This document shows, piece after piece, positions 32,281 to 47,910 of a DNA stretch of 64,000 nucleotides (position 1 is its first letter; every line of letters begins with the position of its first letter). The notes beneath the pieces are model-generated. The model worked only from the letters and a program-made list of their open reading frames with translations. It did no database searches and had not been told where the DNA came from. This stretch comes from Myxococcales bacterium. GTDB lineage: Bacteria > Myxococcota_A > Polyangia > Haliangiales > Haliangiaceae. The stretch covers positions 39,656 to 103,655 of the forward strand of contig JAEUJY010000033.1 in assembly GCA_016794525.1 (NCBI GenBank), given 5' to 3'. A program made the position numbers and the translations under genes.

Positions 32281-33066
32281 TTGACCGCCGCCACACCCCA
32301 CCACTATCCTGGTGAGGTGCCACCGGTCGTGCTCGTCGCTGACGACGATGCCTGGATCCTCCGCATGGTCGCGACCGTGCTCGAGAAGCGAGGCTACGCC
32401 GTCATCACCGCCACCGATGGTGAGGAGGCGCTGACCAAGGCGCTGGCCAACCCGCCCGACCTGCTCATCAGCGACGTGATGATGCCCAAGATGGACGGCT
32501 GGGCGCTGGTCAAGGCGCTGCGCTCGCGGCCCGAGTTCGCCACGCTGCCGGTCATCTTCTTGACCGCGCTGTCGTCCGACGAAGATCGCATCCGCGGCTT
32601 CCGGCTCGGCGCCGACGACTACGTGCCCAAGCCGTTCCGCTTCGAGGAGCTCGACCTGCGGGTCGCCAAGACCATGCGCCGCACCCAGGCCATGGCCCAG
32701 GAGGCGCGCGAGACCATCCTCGGCCCGTCGCTCAAGGGCGACCTCGCCCAGATCGGCCTCGCCGCGCTGCTGACCATGGTCGAGATGGAGCGCAAGACCG
32801 GCGTCCTGACGCTCAAGAACGGCGGCGGCAGCACCGCGCAGATCCTCGTGCGCAACGGCCGCGTCGTCCACGCCCGCCTCGACGATCGCCCCGATCCCGT
32901 CGACGCCGAGTGCGTCTACTACCTGCTCGCCTGGTCCACCGGCAATTTCGAGCTCGTCACCTGCGAGGTCGAGGGCGTCGATCGCGTCCAGACCTCGACC
33001 ATGAACCTGCTCCTCGAAGGCGCCCGCCGCCTCGACGAATCCAGCCAGCACGACCTCTCGATCTGA
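32281..33066 (+). CDS. Response regulator with DUF4388 output domain
   Basis: A 261-residue protein. The receiver (about 16-135) has VADDDA, D65 (ISDVMMPK) and the Lys in YVPKPF. The C-terminal domain, from [28 protein letters not shown] to the end, is DUF4388 (PATAN type), common in Myxococcota and linked to motility and protein interaction. The start is uncertain: TTG at 32281 gives 12 extra residues, while GTG at 32317 is closer to the fold. A hexanucleotide array starts 4 bp after the stop. Confidence 0.9.
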   Translation: MTAATPHHYPGEVPPVVLVADDDAWILRMVATVLEKRGYAVITATDGEEALTKALANPPDLLISDVMMPKMDGWALVKALRSRPEFATLPVIFLTALSSDEDRIRGFRLGADDYVPKPFRFEELDLRVAKTMRRTQAMAQEARETILGPSLKGDLAQIGLAALLTMVEMERKTGVLTLKNGGGSTAQILVRNGRVVHARLDDRPDPVDAECVYYLLAWSTGNFELVTCEVEGVDRVQTSTMNLLLEGARRLDESSQHDLSI

Positions 33067-33070
33067 GAGG

Positions 33071-33369
<299 letters not shown>

Positions 33370-33382
33370 CCGACCGCCCCGC

Positions 33383-35182
33383 CTACTTCCCCGCCACCCC
33401 CGCCGTCACGCCCGCCATATACCCCGCCACCGCCGCCCGGATCTCCTCCGCCGTCGGCAGCGACACCACCCGCGCCACCAGCGCCTGCAGCTCGCTCATC
33501 CGGCTCGCGCGCACCAGCCCCTTCACCTCGGGGATCGACACCGCGCTCATCGACAGCTCGGTGATGCCCAGCCCGAGCAGCACCGGCGCCACCAGCGGGT
33601 CGGCGGCCATCTCGCCGCACAGGCTGACCGGGATGCCCGCCGCGTGGGCGGCGATCGCGGTGTCGCGCACCAGCCGCAACAGCGCCGGGTGCAGCGGCTC
33701 GTACAGGTACGACACCAGCTCGTTCACGCGATCGACCGCCATCGTGTACTGGATCAGGTCGTTGGTGCCGATCGAGAAGAACGCGGTCTCCTTGGCCAGC
33801 AGATCGGCGATCACCGCCGCCGCCGGCATCTCGATCATGATGCCGACCTTGATGTGCTCGTCGAACGGCACCTTCGACGCCCGCAGCTCGCGCTTGACCT
33901 CGTCGAGCACCGCCATCGCCGCCCGGAGCTCGGCGACGCCCGAGATCATCGGGAACATGATCCGCAGCGGCCCGTGCGCGCTGGCCCGCAACAGGCCGCG
34001 CAGCTGGGTGCGGAACAGCCCCTGCCCCAGGTCGGCCAGGCACAGCCGGATCGACCGCAGCCCGAGCGCCGGGTTGGCCTCGTCGAGGGCGGCCTCCTCG
34101 AGGAACTTGGCCAGCTTGTCGGCGCCGAGGTCGAAGGTGCGCATCGTCACCGGCCGGCCGGCCATCCGCTCGAGCACCTCGACCGCGGTCTTGTAGTGGG
34201 TCTCCTCGTCGGGGACCTGATCGCCCACCATGAACAGGTACTCGGTGCGGTACAGCCCGATGCCGACCGCGCCGTGCTCGAGCGCGCCGTCGATCTCGTC
34301 GGGGCCGTCGATGTTGGCGTAGAGCTGCACGGTGACGCCGTCGGTGGTCGTCGCCGGCAGGTCCTTGTTGCCGAGCAGCTGCTCCTCGAGCGCGACCTGC
34401 TTGCGCTGCTGGTCGCGGTACTGCCCGACCGTCGTCGGCGTCGGGTTGACGATCACGACGCCGGCGCCGCCGTCGACGATCAGCAGGTCGTCGTCGAGCA
34501 CCAGCTCGGTGATGTCCTCGAGACCGACCACCGCCGGCAGCTCGTGGGCGCGGGCGATGATCGCGGTGTGCGAGGTCTTGCCGCCGGCGTCGGTGATGAG
34601 GCCGGCCACCGCGTGCTTGTGCAGCTGCGCGGTGTCGGCCGGCGACAGGTCGTAGGCGACGACGATGGCGTCGGGCGGCGGCTTGAGCGGCCCGGTCTCC
34701 TTGCCCAGCAGGTTGCGCAGCACGCGCTCGCCGACGAAGTCGACGTCGCTGCGCCGCTCGCGGAAGTAGTCGTCCTCGATCGCGTCGAAGACGCCGCGGA
34801 TGTCGCCGACCGCCTTGGTCAGCGCCCACTCGGCGTTGATCAGCTCGTCCTTGATGTAGCCGATCGTCGCGTCGACCAGGTGCTCGTCGTGGAGCATCAG
34901 CTGGTGGGCGGTGATGATGTGGAAGTCGCTCGACGCCTCCTCCTCGGCCAGCTTGCTCTTGATCTTGGCCAGCTGCTTGTCGGACGACGCGATCGCCTTG
35001 CGCAGGCGCGCGACCTCGCTGTCGACGTCGTCGGCCTCGACGTGGTAGCGCGGCTCCTTGATCAGGTCGCGGCCGACCAGGAACGCGCGGCCGATCGCGA
35101 TGCCGGCCGAGACCGCGACGCCCTCGCGGCGGATCTCGCCGGTGGGGCGCTCGCCAGGGTGTTCGCGGTCGCGCTCGGGCAC
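33383..35182 (-). CDS. ptsI: PTS enzyme I (phosphoenolpyruvate-protein phosphotransferase)
   Basis: A 599-residue EI. It takes phosphate from phosphoenolpyruvate onto H205 ([21 protein letters not shown]) and passes it to HPr. The PEP-binding C-terminal domain is complete, with [38 protein letters not shown] and the active Cys in [10 protein letters not shown]. Residues 1-15 extend beyond the usual start. It is the last gene of the rpoN-to-ptsI cluster, 3 bp after ptsH. No sugar EII genes are in the window. Confidence 0.97.
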   Translation of the reverse strand: MPERDREHPGERPTGEIRREGVAVSAGIAIGRAFLVGRDLIKEPRYHVEADDVDSEVARLRKAIASSDKQLAKIKSKLAEEEASSDFHIITAHQLMLHDEHLVDATIGYIKDELINAEWALTKAVGDIRGVFDAIEDDYFRERRSDVDFVGERVLRNLLGKETGPLKPPPDAIVVAYDLSPADTAQLHKHAVAGLITDAGGKTSHTAIIARAHELPAVVGLEDITELVLDDDLLIVDGGAGVVIVNPTPTTVGQYRDQQRKQVALEEQLLGNKDLPATTTDGVTVQLYANIDGPDEIDGALEHGAVGIGLYRTEYLFMVGDQVPDEETHYKTAVEVLERMAGRPVTMRTFDLGADKLAKFLEEAALDEANPALGLRSIRLCLADLGQGLFRTQLRGLLRASAHGPLRIMFPMISGVAELRAAMAVLDEVKRELRASKVPFDEHIKVGIMIEMPAAAVIADLLAKETAFFSIGTNDLIQYTMAVDRVNELVSYLYEPLHPALLRLVRDTAIAAHAAGIPVSLCGEMAADPLVAPVLLGLGITELSMSAVSIPEVKGLVRASRMSELQALVARVVSLPTAEEIRAAVAGYMAGVTAGVAGK

Positions 35183-35185
35183 CGG

Positions 35186-35464
35186 CTAGCGCTCCTCGCC
35201 GAACTTGTCCTCGACCAGCTTGACCAGCGCCGCGACGGCGTCCGCCGCCTGCGGGCCCTTGGCGCTGATCACGATCGTCGTGCCCTTCGACGCGACCAGC
35301 ATGAGCACGCCCATGATGCTCTTGCCGTTGACGTCGTGCCCGTCCTTCCCGACGACGACGTCGCACGGGTACTTGCCCGCCAGCTGCACGAACTTGGTGG
35401 CGGCGCGCGCGTGCAGCCCCAGCTCGTTGCTGATCACGATCGCCTGCTGTGCAATCTCGGACAT
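35186..35464 (-). CDS. ptsH: HPr phosphocarrier protein
   Basis: A 92-residue HPr. H18 in ELGLHARAATKF is the EI phosphorylation site and S49 in NGKSIMGVLMLVASKG is the site used by HPr kinase. So the protein can be read by both EI and HprK, both encoded here. I chose ATG 35464, which has GGGGAG five bases upstream; the GTG at 35470 would overlap rapZ. The order rapZ-ptsH-ptsI is tight. Confidence 0.97.
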   Translation of the reverse strand: MSEIAQQAIVISNELGLHARAATKFVQLAGKYPCDVVVGKDGHDVNGKSIMGVLMLVASKGTTIVISAKGPQAADAVAALVKLVEDKFGEER

Positions 35465-35466
35465 CG

Positions 35467-36306
35467 TCACTCCCCTCGGTCAACGTCGCGATGCCGGACC
35501 AGGATGTCCCAGTCGCCGCCGAGCCGCCGGCGCAGCTCCTCGACGATGGCGACCGAGCGATGCCGGCCACCGGTGCAGCCCACCGCCACGGTCACGTACA
35601 GCTTGCCCTCTTGCTGGAACTGCGGCAGCGAGAAGCGCAACAGGCTCTCGACCCGCTCGACCAGCTCGAGGCCGTCGGCCGAGGCGCACACGAACCGCGC
35701 GACGTCGGGGTCGCGGCCGTCCTTGTGGGTCAGCGTCGGCTCGAAGTACGGGTTGGGCAGGAACCGCACGTCGAACACCAGGTTGAACTCGACCGGCGCG
35801 CCGTGCTTCCACCCGAACGACACCAGCGTCACCGCCAGCTTGCCGGTGCCGCCGTAGCGATCCTGGATGATCGCCTTGAACTGGTGGGTCGTGAGGTTCG
35901 ACGTGTCGACCACCGCCGCGCCGACGCGCAGCTCGGCCAGCAGCTCGCGATCGCGGCGGATGCCCTCGGACACCTCGTCGCCCGACAGCGGGTGGCGGCG
36001 CCGGGTCTCGGAGAACCGCCGCAAGAGCACGTCGTCCTTGGCGTCGAGGAACATCACCTCGAGGCGGTGGCCGGCGCCGCGGAGCTTGGCCAGCTCGGCG
36101 CCCCACGTCGGCAGGTAGCGGCGCTGCCGCGAGTCGATCGCCACCGCCAGCTTGTCGGCCTGGCCGTCGCGGGCCAGCGCCTCGACCAGCTCGGTCATGA
36201 ACGGCAGCGGCAGGTTGTCGACGCAGTAGTACTCGATGTCCTCGAGCGCGCGCAGCGCGCTGGACTTGCCCGCCCCCGACAGCCCGGTGACGACGACGAT
36301 CTGCAT
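35467..36306 (-). CDS. rapZ: RNase adapter / nucleotide-binding protein RapZ
   Basis: A 279-residue protein of the RapZ/YvcJ family. The N-terminal Walker A is GLSGAGKSSALRALED, followed by YYCVDNLPLPFM. The C-terminal domain has FGWKHGAP, FDVRFLPNP and the signature VGCTGGRHRSVAIVEEL. In E. coli RapZ binds glucosamine-6-phosphate and guides RNase E to the GlmZ sRNA; whether that applies here is unknown. It is three bp downstream of hprK. Confidence 0.96.
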   Translation of the reverse strand: MQIVVVTGLSGAGKSSALRALEDIEYYCVDNLPLPFMTELVEALARDGQADKLAVAIDSRQRRYLPTWGAELAKLRGAGHRLEVMFLDAKDDVLLRRFSETRRRHPLSGDEVSEGIRRDRELLAELRVGAAVVDTSNLTTHQFKAIIQDRYGGTGKLAVTLVSFGWKHGAPVEFNLVFDVRFLPNPYFEPTLTHKDGRDPDVARFVCASADGLELVERVESLLRFSLPQFQQEGKLYVTVAVGCTGGRHRSVAIVEELRRRLGGDWDILVRHRDVDRGE

Positions 36307-36309
36307 GGC

Positions 36310-37277
<968 letters not shown>

Positions 37278-37278
<1 letters not shown>

Positions 37279-37739
37279 CAGTACTTGGCGTCTTCCTCGG
37301 CGATCACCGCGAACATGCCGTCGGCGTCGGGCGCCTCGAGCAGACGCTTGCGGAAGCTGCCGTCCTTGAACACGCGGCTGATCCGGGCCAGGGCCTTCAG
37401 GTGGGCGCCGGTCGACGACTCGGGCGCCACCAGGACGAAGAACAGGTACGTGGCCTGCTTGTCCATCGCGTCGAAGTCGACGCCGGCGCGGGCCCGGCCA
37501 AGGCACGCGACGATCTCGGTGACGGCACCGAGCTTGCCGTGCGGGATGGCGACCCCCTCGCCGATCGCCGTCGAGGCCAGCGCCTCGCGATCGACCAGCA
37601 CGCGGGTCAGGGTGGCGCGATCGATGCGGGGGTGCTGGCGCGCGACGTGAGCGGCCAGCTCTTCGAGAATGGACCGCTTGTCCGTCCCGGCCAGCGCCGG
37701 CACGATCATGTCGCGCCCGATCAGATCGACGATCTTCAT
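37278..37739 (-). CDS. ptsN: PTS nitrogen-regulatory EIIA protein (PtsN)
   Basis: A 153-residue EIIA of the fructose/Ntr type. The phosphorylated histidine is H67 in GEGVAIPHGK. No EIIB or EIIC is fused or adjacent, so this is a signalling EIIA. It ends EEDAKY, with the stop overlapping hprK. In other bacteria PtsN reports phosphate-relay state to potassium and stress responses. Gap of 98 bp after hpf. Confidence 0.95.
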
Positions 37740-37837
37740 GGCTCGGTGGCGCCCACCCTATCACGGTCACCCTGCAAGCCCAACGGTCCGCTACCCCGGT
37801 GATCGGGGGGCGCGCCGGGCGCCACCCGCCGATCCCG

Positions 37838-38416
<579 letters not shown>

Positions 38417-38758
38417 TTGGCCTCCGAAGCCGTTGTTACGAGACAAGTGTAACGCTGCGACAGCATCGCGGAAGTGCGACAGCGCGTTGTTCGACGGACC
38501 ATCGCCGCGACGCGCAGCGGCGGACGGTTGCCTCCCGTCGCCCTTCCCTCATGGCGCGCATGGGGCTACGATCTGCCCGCGCAAGCGCGAGGTGGTTCAC
38601 GCGGCTTGTTCACGCCGCCGGTTCACGTCGCTCCACCCGCCCGACCGCCATCACGGGTCGGGCGAGGCACGGATCCCCCGAGGAGGATCTCGCGTCCTGG
38701 GGGGAGGCTCGGCGGGGCATGACCCGCCGAGGAGGCTCGGCGACGAGCCGCCTGGAGT
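38417..38758. other. rpoN-hpf intergenic region
   Basis: A 342-bp gap with no supported gene. The 80 bp nearest hpf are less GC-rich (TTACGAGACAAGTGTAACG) and probably hold its own promoter. The rpoN side carries the hairpins described separately. No sigma-54 signature was seen here. Confidence 0.5.
38708..38749. terminator. Double hairpin after rpoN
   Basis: Stem 38708-38716 / 38723-38731 (9 bp, loop of 6) and stem 38734-38739 / 38744-38749 (6 bp, loop GCGA). On the rpoN strand the second hairpin follows the stop by about 10 bases. A 17-base core of it (CAGGCGGCTCGTCGCCG) recurs after the PglI-like gene at 52.4 kb. Confidence 0.6.
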
Positions 38759-40273
<1,515 letters not shown>

Positions 40274-40338
40274 CGGCGATCCTCCTTTGATTCCGTGATG
40301 TTCGGTTACATCCCGGGCCGCCCTTCACGCTGGCCCGA

Positions 40339-40356
40339 AGTTGGCATCAGCCAACT
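40339..40356. promoter_or_regulatory. Inverted repeat upstream of rpoN
   Basis: AGTTGGC-ATCA-GCCAACT, a perfect 7/4/7 inverted repeat 66 bases before the rpoN start. It may be an operator or a short RNA hairpin in the leader. The regulator is unknown. Confidence 0.45.
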
Positions 40357-40410
40357 CACCTGCGACTCTACCCAAGCCGTCGGATGATGTCTACCCCCGC
40401 CGGCGGCTTG

Positions 40411-40426
40411 TGGCACCGATGTTGCT
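40411..40426 (+). promoter_or_regulatory. Sigma-54 (-24/-12) promoter match
   Basis: TGGCAC-N5-TTGCT with exactly 10 bases between the -24 GG and the -12 GC, matching the sigma-54 consensus at every fixed base of TGGCAC-N5-TTGC. It lies in the gap upstream of rpoN but points the other way, into the 3' end of the acyl-CoA dehydrogenase-like gene in antisense. No plus-strand gene follows, so an antisense or small RNA would be the product if active. Confidence 0.45.
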
Positions 40427-40444
40427 AAACCGGCGCCGGACAGC

Positions 40445-41368
40445 CTACGCCGGATCGGCTGAAGCGCCCGCGGCCTGCCGGGCGCGCTCCAGCCGGGCCG
40501 CGCGAGCCGCCCGGGCGACTCCCAGAAGCGGCCGATCGCGCTGCCAGCGCTGCCACTCGTCGCCACCGACCGCCGCCCAGGCGGCCTCCAGCCCCGCGAC
40601 CGCCTCGGTCGCCAGCTCGATCACGCCGGCCAGCGCGCGGTGGGTGGCCGCGGCCCGCGGGTCGGCGGCGCCGAGCGTCGCCAGGGCTGCCGCCAGCGCG
40701 AGGCCGCGCTCGACCTGCGGGTCGCCCAGGTGGTAGCGCCGGGCCACGCCGACCAGGTAGCCGCACAGCGCGGCGTGGACGTGGAGGTCCTCGACCGTGC
40801 GGAACGGCTTGAGGTACGCGGCGTAGCCGTCGCCGGGCAGCACCGCGTCGGCGGCGACCGCCACGTCGACCAGCGCGACCGTCGCGTGCGGGATCTCGGG
40901 GACGAACGGCGCGCTGGCCGGCGTCAGCGTCACGCCGGGCGCGTCGGCGGCCACCGCCACCGCCACCAGCCGGGGCTTGCCGTCGGGGCCGTCGCCGCGG
41001 GTGGCGATGACGAGCAGATCGCCGCCGGTGGCCGACATCGTGGCCCACCGCTTGTGGCCGGCCAGCCGGAAGCCGTCGCCCGCCGCGGTCAGCGCGGTGC
41101 GGATGGCCCGCGGGTGCGCCCCGCCCTCCTCGGTCGCGCACAGCGCCACGAGCGGTCGCGGGTGGGCCGGCACCAGCGCGCGCAGCGCCTCGGCGTAGCC
41201 GCCGGCGAACGCGAAGCCCAGCCGATCGGCCGCCGCGCCGCCGAGGAAGGCGCGCGCGATCGGCGTCGCCCCCGCCGCGCGCACCGTCGCGGTCGCGGCG
41301 CGCCACGCGTCGAGCGCGGTCACCGCCGGCGGTTCGATCGTCAGCGCGGCGGCGAAGGCCAGGTCCAT
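40445..41368 (-). CDS. Acyl-CoA dehydrogenase-like protein
   Basis: A 307-residue protein. LCATEEGGAHPRAIRTAL and GDGFRLAGHKRWATMSATGGDLLVIAT match the FAD-binding middle domain of acyl-CoA dehydrogenases, and a helical C-terminal domain follows. At 307 residues it is shorter than the usual 380, with a reduced N-terminal helical domain, and I cannot place the catalytic glutamate. It may be a diverged or non-catalytic member. I chose ATG 41368; 16 extra upstream residues overlap the pyrG terminator. Confidence 0.75.
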   Translation of the reverse strand: MDLAFAAALTIEPPAVTALDAWRAATATVRAAGATPIARAFLGGAAADRLGFAFAGGYAEALRALVPAHPRPLVALCATEEGGAHPRAIRTALTAAGDGFRLAGHKRWATMSATGGDLLVIATRGDGPDGKPRLVAVAVAADAPGVTLTPASAPFVPEIPHATVALVDVAVAADAVLPGDGYAAYLKPFRTVEDLHVHAALCGYLVGVARRYHLGDPQVERGLALAAALATLGAADPRAAATHRALAGVIELATEAVAGLEAAWAAVGGDEWQRWQRDRPLLGVARAARAARLERARQAAGASADPA

Positions 41369-41402
41369 GGCGGGCTGTGGGCTCTCGCGTTTCGGGTTGG
41401 GG

Positions 41403-41454
41403 CCCCGTCGGGGCATGCCCCCGACGGGGAAGGGGCTTTGCGAAAGCCCCTTCC
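41403..41454. terminator. Two hairpins after pyrG
   Basis: Stem 41428-41439 / 41443-41454 (12 bp, loop GCG) closest to the pyrG stop, then stem 41403-41413 / 41419-41429 (11 bp, loop of 5). The two share two bases, so they may be alternatives. No T-run. Confidence 0.7.
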
Positions 41455-41461
41455 AGGGAGT

Positions 41462-43135
<1,674 letters not shown>

Positions 43136-43315
43136 CTACCCATCGCGACCCCGCTTGGCAATCGCCGATGCGCACGAGCGCGCGCGATCGTCACCCGCGC
43201 GGTTTCGCCACGCGCTTCGTCGTTGACCGCGTCGCGCGCGGGCGTATGCTCGATCCTCCCGCCAGCGATCGCGCCGCCCGCGCGGACCGGCGCCGGAGGC
43301 CGCGCGCGACGTGCC

Positions 43316-43842
43316 TCAGAACGCGGTTCGATCGATCGCCACGCCGTCGCGCTCGCACACGTACGGGTGGCTGTCGCTGCACAGGAACAGCGTGTAGTCG
43401 CCGCAGAAGTTGGTGGCGAAGCTGGCGACGCAGTCGAGCACCGGCGAGTTCGCCGGGCCGCTGGCGCCGAAGAAGCACTGGTCGGCCAGGAGGTCGACGC
43501 CGCCGGCGCCGACCCAGCGCCAGCTGTCCTCGGCGACGCGATCGCTGGCGCCGACCCAGCCGCCGGTGACGCCCGCGGCGGTCAGCAGGCCGTGGACGAC
43601 GTCGTGCTCGGCGACCGAGCCGACGATCACCAGGTGCGCGCCGTCAGCCTCGCAGGCGGCCTCGGCGGCGTCCCAGCTCGCCGGCACGTCGACCATCCGG
43701 TAACACGAGTCGCCGACCACCGCGTACGGCGCGGTGCACGCCGGCAGCGCGTCGATGGCGTCGACGCCGCCGTCGGTGACCGGGTCGTAGTCGATGCGGC
43801 CGCACGCCACCAGCGCCGCCGCCGCCACGGCCGCGCCGCGCA

Positions 43843-43843
<1 letters not shown>
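43316..43843 (-). CDS. C-type-lectin-domain lipoprotein
   Basis: A 175-residue lipoprotein (ALVAC, C14). After a short Asp-rich linker the C-type lectin fold spans about residues 38-170: CYRMVDVPASWDAAEAACEADGAHLV, then GGWVGASDRVAEDSWRWVG and, at the end, FCGDYTLFLCSDSHPYVCERD. The core cysteines and WVGASD / W-x-W positions are present; a clear EPN/QPD sugar motif is not. Its start overlaps the biotin carboxylase stop by one base (TGATG), an unusual pairing for an exported protein. Confidence 0.85.
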
Positions 43844-45375
<1,532 letters not shown>

Positions 45376-45444
45376 CGGCGCGGAAGGTATCACCGGGGTG
45401 CCGGCGTGGGAGATCGAGCGCGGTTCGTGTAAGGTCCGCGGCCC

Positions 45445-46374
45445 ATGCACTGGCGCATCAAGGGCGCGATCCAGAAGGTCCTCGGGGTGGTCCCCCGGGG
45501 TGACGATCTGCACTACCAGCTGCAGCGCAAGGCCGGCGGCCTGCGCGACGTCACCCGCGAGATGACGATCAAGGTCGACGACTGGCGGGTGATGGTCGAC
45601 ATGCTCGCGCGGTGCGGGGCCAAGGTGCCCGGCGCGCGCATGCTCGAGATCGGCACCGGCTGGTACACGCTGTTCCCGTTCGCGCTGTACGCCGCCGGCG
45701 CGGCGCGGGTCGTGACGGTCGATCTCAACCGCTACCTGCGGCCCGAGCTGACCCGGCAGTGCGTCGAGGTGCTGGCCCGCCCGGCCCACATCGAGGTGCT
45801 GGCGTCGACCGCCGGCGTCGGCGCCGGCGACGTCGAGCACCGGCTCGCCAAGGTGGCGCGCGCGCTGGCCGGCGGCGCCGACGTCACCGCCGCCACCGAC
45901 GGCGTCGTCGACTACCACGCGCCGGCCGACGCCAGCGCGACCTCGCTGGCCGACGGCTCGATCGACATCGTCTTCTCGAACAGCGTGCTCGAGCACGTGC
46001 CGGGGCCGGTGATCGCGGCGATCTTCGCCGAGGCGCGCCGGCTGTTGCCGGCCGGCGGCGTGATGATCCACGGCGTCAACTGCGGCGATCACTACGCCTA
46101 CGGCGACAACGCGATCAACCAGCTGCACTACCTGTCGTACTCGTCGGCGCGCTGGGCCAAGTGGCAGAACCGGTTCCTGTACCAGAACCGGCTGCGCGCC
46201 CCCGACTTCACCGATCTGGCCAAGGCCGCCGGCTTCACGATCGCGCTCGACACCTCGCGGGCCAAGCCCGAGCGGCTGGCGCAGCTCGACAAGATCAAGG
46301 TGCACCCCGAGTTCGCGAAGTACACGCGCGAGCAGCTGGCGATCACGTCGATCGACTTCGTCGCGCGCAAGTAG
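45445..46374 (+). CDS. SAM-dependent methyltransferase
   Basis: A 309-residue class I methyltransferase. Motif I is RMLEIGTGWYTLFPF (around residue 65), the acidic end of strand 2 is VTVDLNRY, and the late motif is IDIVFSNSVLEHVP, followed by GVMIHGVNCGDHYAY. An N-terminal helical part (1-60) and a long variable insert (about 110-165) flank the fold. The substrate is unknown; lipids or small metabolites are plausible. Divergent from the biotin carboxylase gene with 69 bp between. Confidence 0.88.
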   Translation: MHWRIKGAIQKVLGVVPRGDDLHYQLQRKAGGLRDVTREMTIKVDDWRVMVDMLARCGAKVPGARMLEIGTGWYTLFPFALYAAGAARVVTVDLNRYLRPELTRQCVEVLARPAHIEVLASTAGVGAGDVEHRLAKVARALAGGADVTAATDGVVDYHAPADASATSLADGSIDIVFSNSVLEHVPGPVIAAIFAEARRLLPAGGVMIHGVNCGDHYAYGDNAINQLHYLSYSSARWAKWQNRFLYQNRLRAPDFTDLAKAAGFTIALDTSRAKPERLAQLDKIKVHPEFAKYTREQLAITSIDFVARK

Positions 46375-46400
46375 CGCGACACGCCGGCGCGCTGTCCGGC

Positions 46401-46460
46401 GATGGCCGGAAGCCGGACGAATCTGGCCGGATTCCGGCCATCTTGTCCGAGATTCGGACA
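46401..46460. promoter_or_regulatory. Nested inverted repeats upstream of HNH gene
   Basis: Long repeat 46401-46411 / 46432-46442 (GATGGCCGGAA and its complement, 20-base spacer) and a second, TGTCCGA-GAT-TCGGACA at 46444-46460 (perfect 7/3/7). Further CCGGA/TCCGG half-sites lie between. They sit between the methyltransferase stop and the HNH gene's ribosome binding site, and could be an operator, a terminator or an RNA structure. Confidence 0.5.
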
Positions 46461-46493
46461 GTCGGCGCGGCGGAACAGGAGGTTACGCTTGGC

Positions 46494-47900
46494 GTGCGGC
46501 TTGCTTGGGGTCTGGGCATGCTGGACGGTGGTGAGGGCGGAACGACGGTGCGTGGGGCGGCGATCGCGGTGCCGCGGACGGCTGCGCCGGCGGGCCGAGA
46601 CGACTGGCGTGAGGTCGATCGGACGTTGCGCGGCCTGGCGCGACGGCGGGCGGCGCTGGACGTCGAAGAGGCCGAGTGGCTGCAGCGGGCGCGGGCGATC
46701 GGCGTCCATCGCGAGCTGGGCTACGGGTCGTTCGTCGAGTACGTCGAGCGCGTGCTCGGCTACGCGCCCGGCGCCGCGCGCGAGCGGCTGCGGGTGGCCG
46801 ACGCGCTGGTGGCGCTGCCGAAGCTGCGGGCCGCGATGGCCGCCGGCGACATCGCCTACAGCGCCGCGCGCGAGCTGACCCGGGTCGCGACCGTCGACAC
46901 CGAGGCCGACTGGCTGGCCGCGGCGGCCAACCACACCGTGCGCGAGATCGAGGACATGGTGAGCGGGCGGCGGCCGGGCGATGGGCCCGACGCCCCGCCG
47001 GATCCCGCCGCACGGCTGCACGAGCTGCGGCTGCTGGTGCCGGCGGCCGTGCTCGGCAGGTTCACCGCGACCCGGCGCGCGCTGGAGGCGGCGTGCGGGC
47101 ATCCGCTCACCGATGGCGACGTCGTCGCGACCTTGTGCGACCAGCAGCTCGCGGGCTCCCACGTGGGAGATGGGGCGACCGCCAAGCCGATGCACCAGAT
47201 CGCGATCACGCAGTGCAGCGATTGCCGCAAGGCGTGGCACGACGTCGGCGGCCATACGATCGAGCTCAGCGCCGCCGAGCTGGCGCAGGCGTCGTGCGAC
47301 GCCGAGCTATTGGGGCGCGTCGATGGCGACAAGCCGGCGCGGGTGACCAAGACCATCCCGCCGCGGACCCGGCGCGCGGTGCTGCGGCGGGATCGCGGGC
47401 GGTGCGTCGTGCCGGGCTGTCGCAACGCGCGGTACGTCGACGTGCACCACCTCGTGCCGCGGGCCGCGGGCGGCGATCACACGCCGACCAAGCTGGCGGC
47501 GCTGTGCTCGGCACATCACACGGCGGCGCACGACGGCCGGCTGCGGATCGACGGGGTCGCGCCCGGCAAGCTGCGGTTCGTGCACGCCGATGGGCGGCCC
47601 TACGGAGCGCAACCGTCCCACGTGGGAGTCGAGGAGGCGAAAGCGCCCGACGACGGCAGCGCGGTCATGGCGGCTCGGAGTCAGCCAGATGTGAGCATCG
47701 GGACGCCACCATCCCCAGCCAACCGCCGACGAGCCCCGCCTCGACTCGCACGGAGCGCGCGCGCAGGCTCGAAAGCAGATGCACGGCGCGCGCGCGTAGG
47801 CTCGAAAGCAGGTGCACGGCGCGCGCGCGTAGGCTCGAAAGCAGATGCACGGCGCGCGGCGACGCCCCGCTCATCGAAGGAAAGGAGCCGACCGCGATGA
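46494..47900 (+). CDS. HNH endonuclease with DUF222-like N-terminus
   Basis: A 468-residue protein of the DUF222/HNH type. The N-terminal helical part (about 30-190) resembles DUF222 (ALPKLRAAMAAGDIAYSAARELTRV, VREIEDMVSG). The C-terminal HNH domain has CVVPGCRNARYVDVHHLVPRAAGG and LCSAHHTAAHDGRL, with paired zinc cysteines and the catalytic His. The tail carries three 11-residue repeats (GSKADARRARV type) from 33-bp DNA repeats. I chose GTG 46494, which follows AGGAGG at 46477-46482, though the 11-base spacing is long; ATG 46518 is the alternative. Confidence 0.85.
   Translation: MRLAWGLGMLDGGEGGTTVRGAAIAVPRTAAPAGRDDWREVDRTLRGLARRRAALDVEEAEWLQRARAIGVHRELGYGSFVEYVERVLGYAPGAARERLRVADALVALPKLRAAMAAGDIAYSAARELTRVATVDTEADWLAAAANHTVREIEDMVSGRRPGDGPDAPPDPAARLHELRLLVPAAVLGRFTATRRALEAACGHPLTDGDVVATLCDQQLAGSHVGDGATAKPMHQIAITQCSDCRKAWHDVGGHTIELSAAELAQASCDAELLGRVDGDKPARVTKTIPPRTRRAVLRRDRGRCVVPGCRNARYVDVHHLVPRAAGGDHTPTKLAALCSAHHTAAHDGRLRIDGVAPGKLRFVHADGRPYGAQPSHVGVEEAKAPDDGSAVMAARSQPDVSIGTPPSPANRRRAPPRLARSARAGSKADARRARVGSKAGARRARVGSKADARRAATPRSSKERSRPR
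47755..47853 (+). repeat. 33-bp tandem repeat in HNH gene tail
   Basis: Three near-identical 33-bp copies (GCGCGCGCGTAGGCTCGAAA core) encoding an 11-residue Arg/Ala-rich unit. Copies differ by one or two bases, for example GAT versus GGT. They keep the reading frame open to the stop at 47900. Confidence 0.9.
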
Positions 47901-47910
47901 AGTGCGGAGG

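Noticed and set aside
46494..47900. HNH gene as a homing or mobile element
   Set aside because: It does not interrupt a gene and has no flanking direct repeats, intron or integrase. DUF222/HNH genes are often free-standing.
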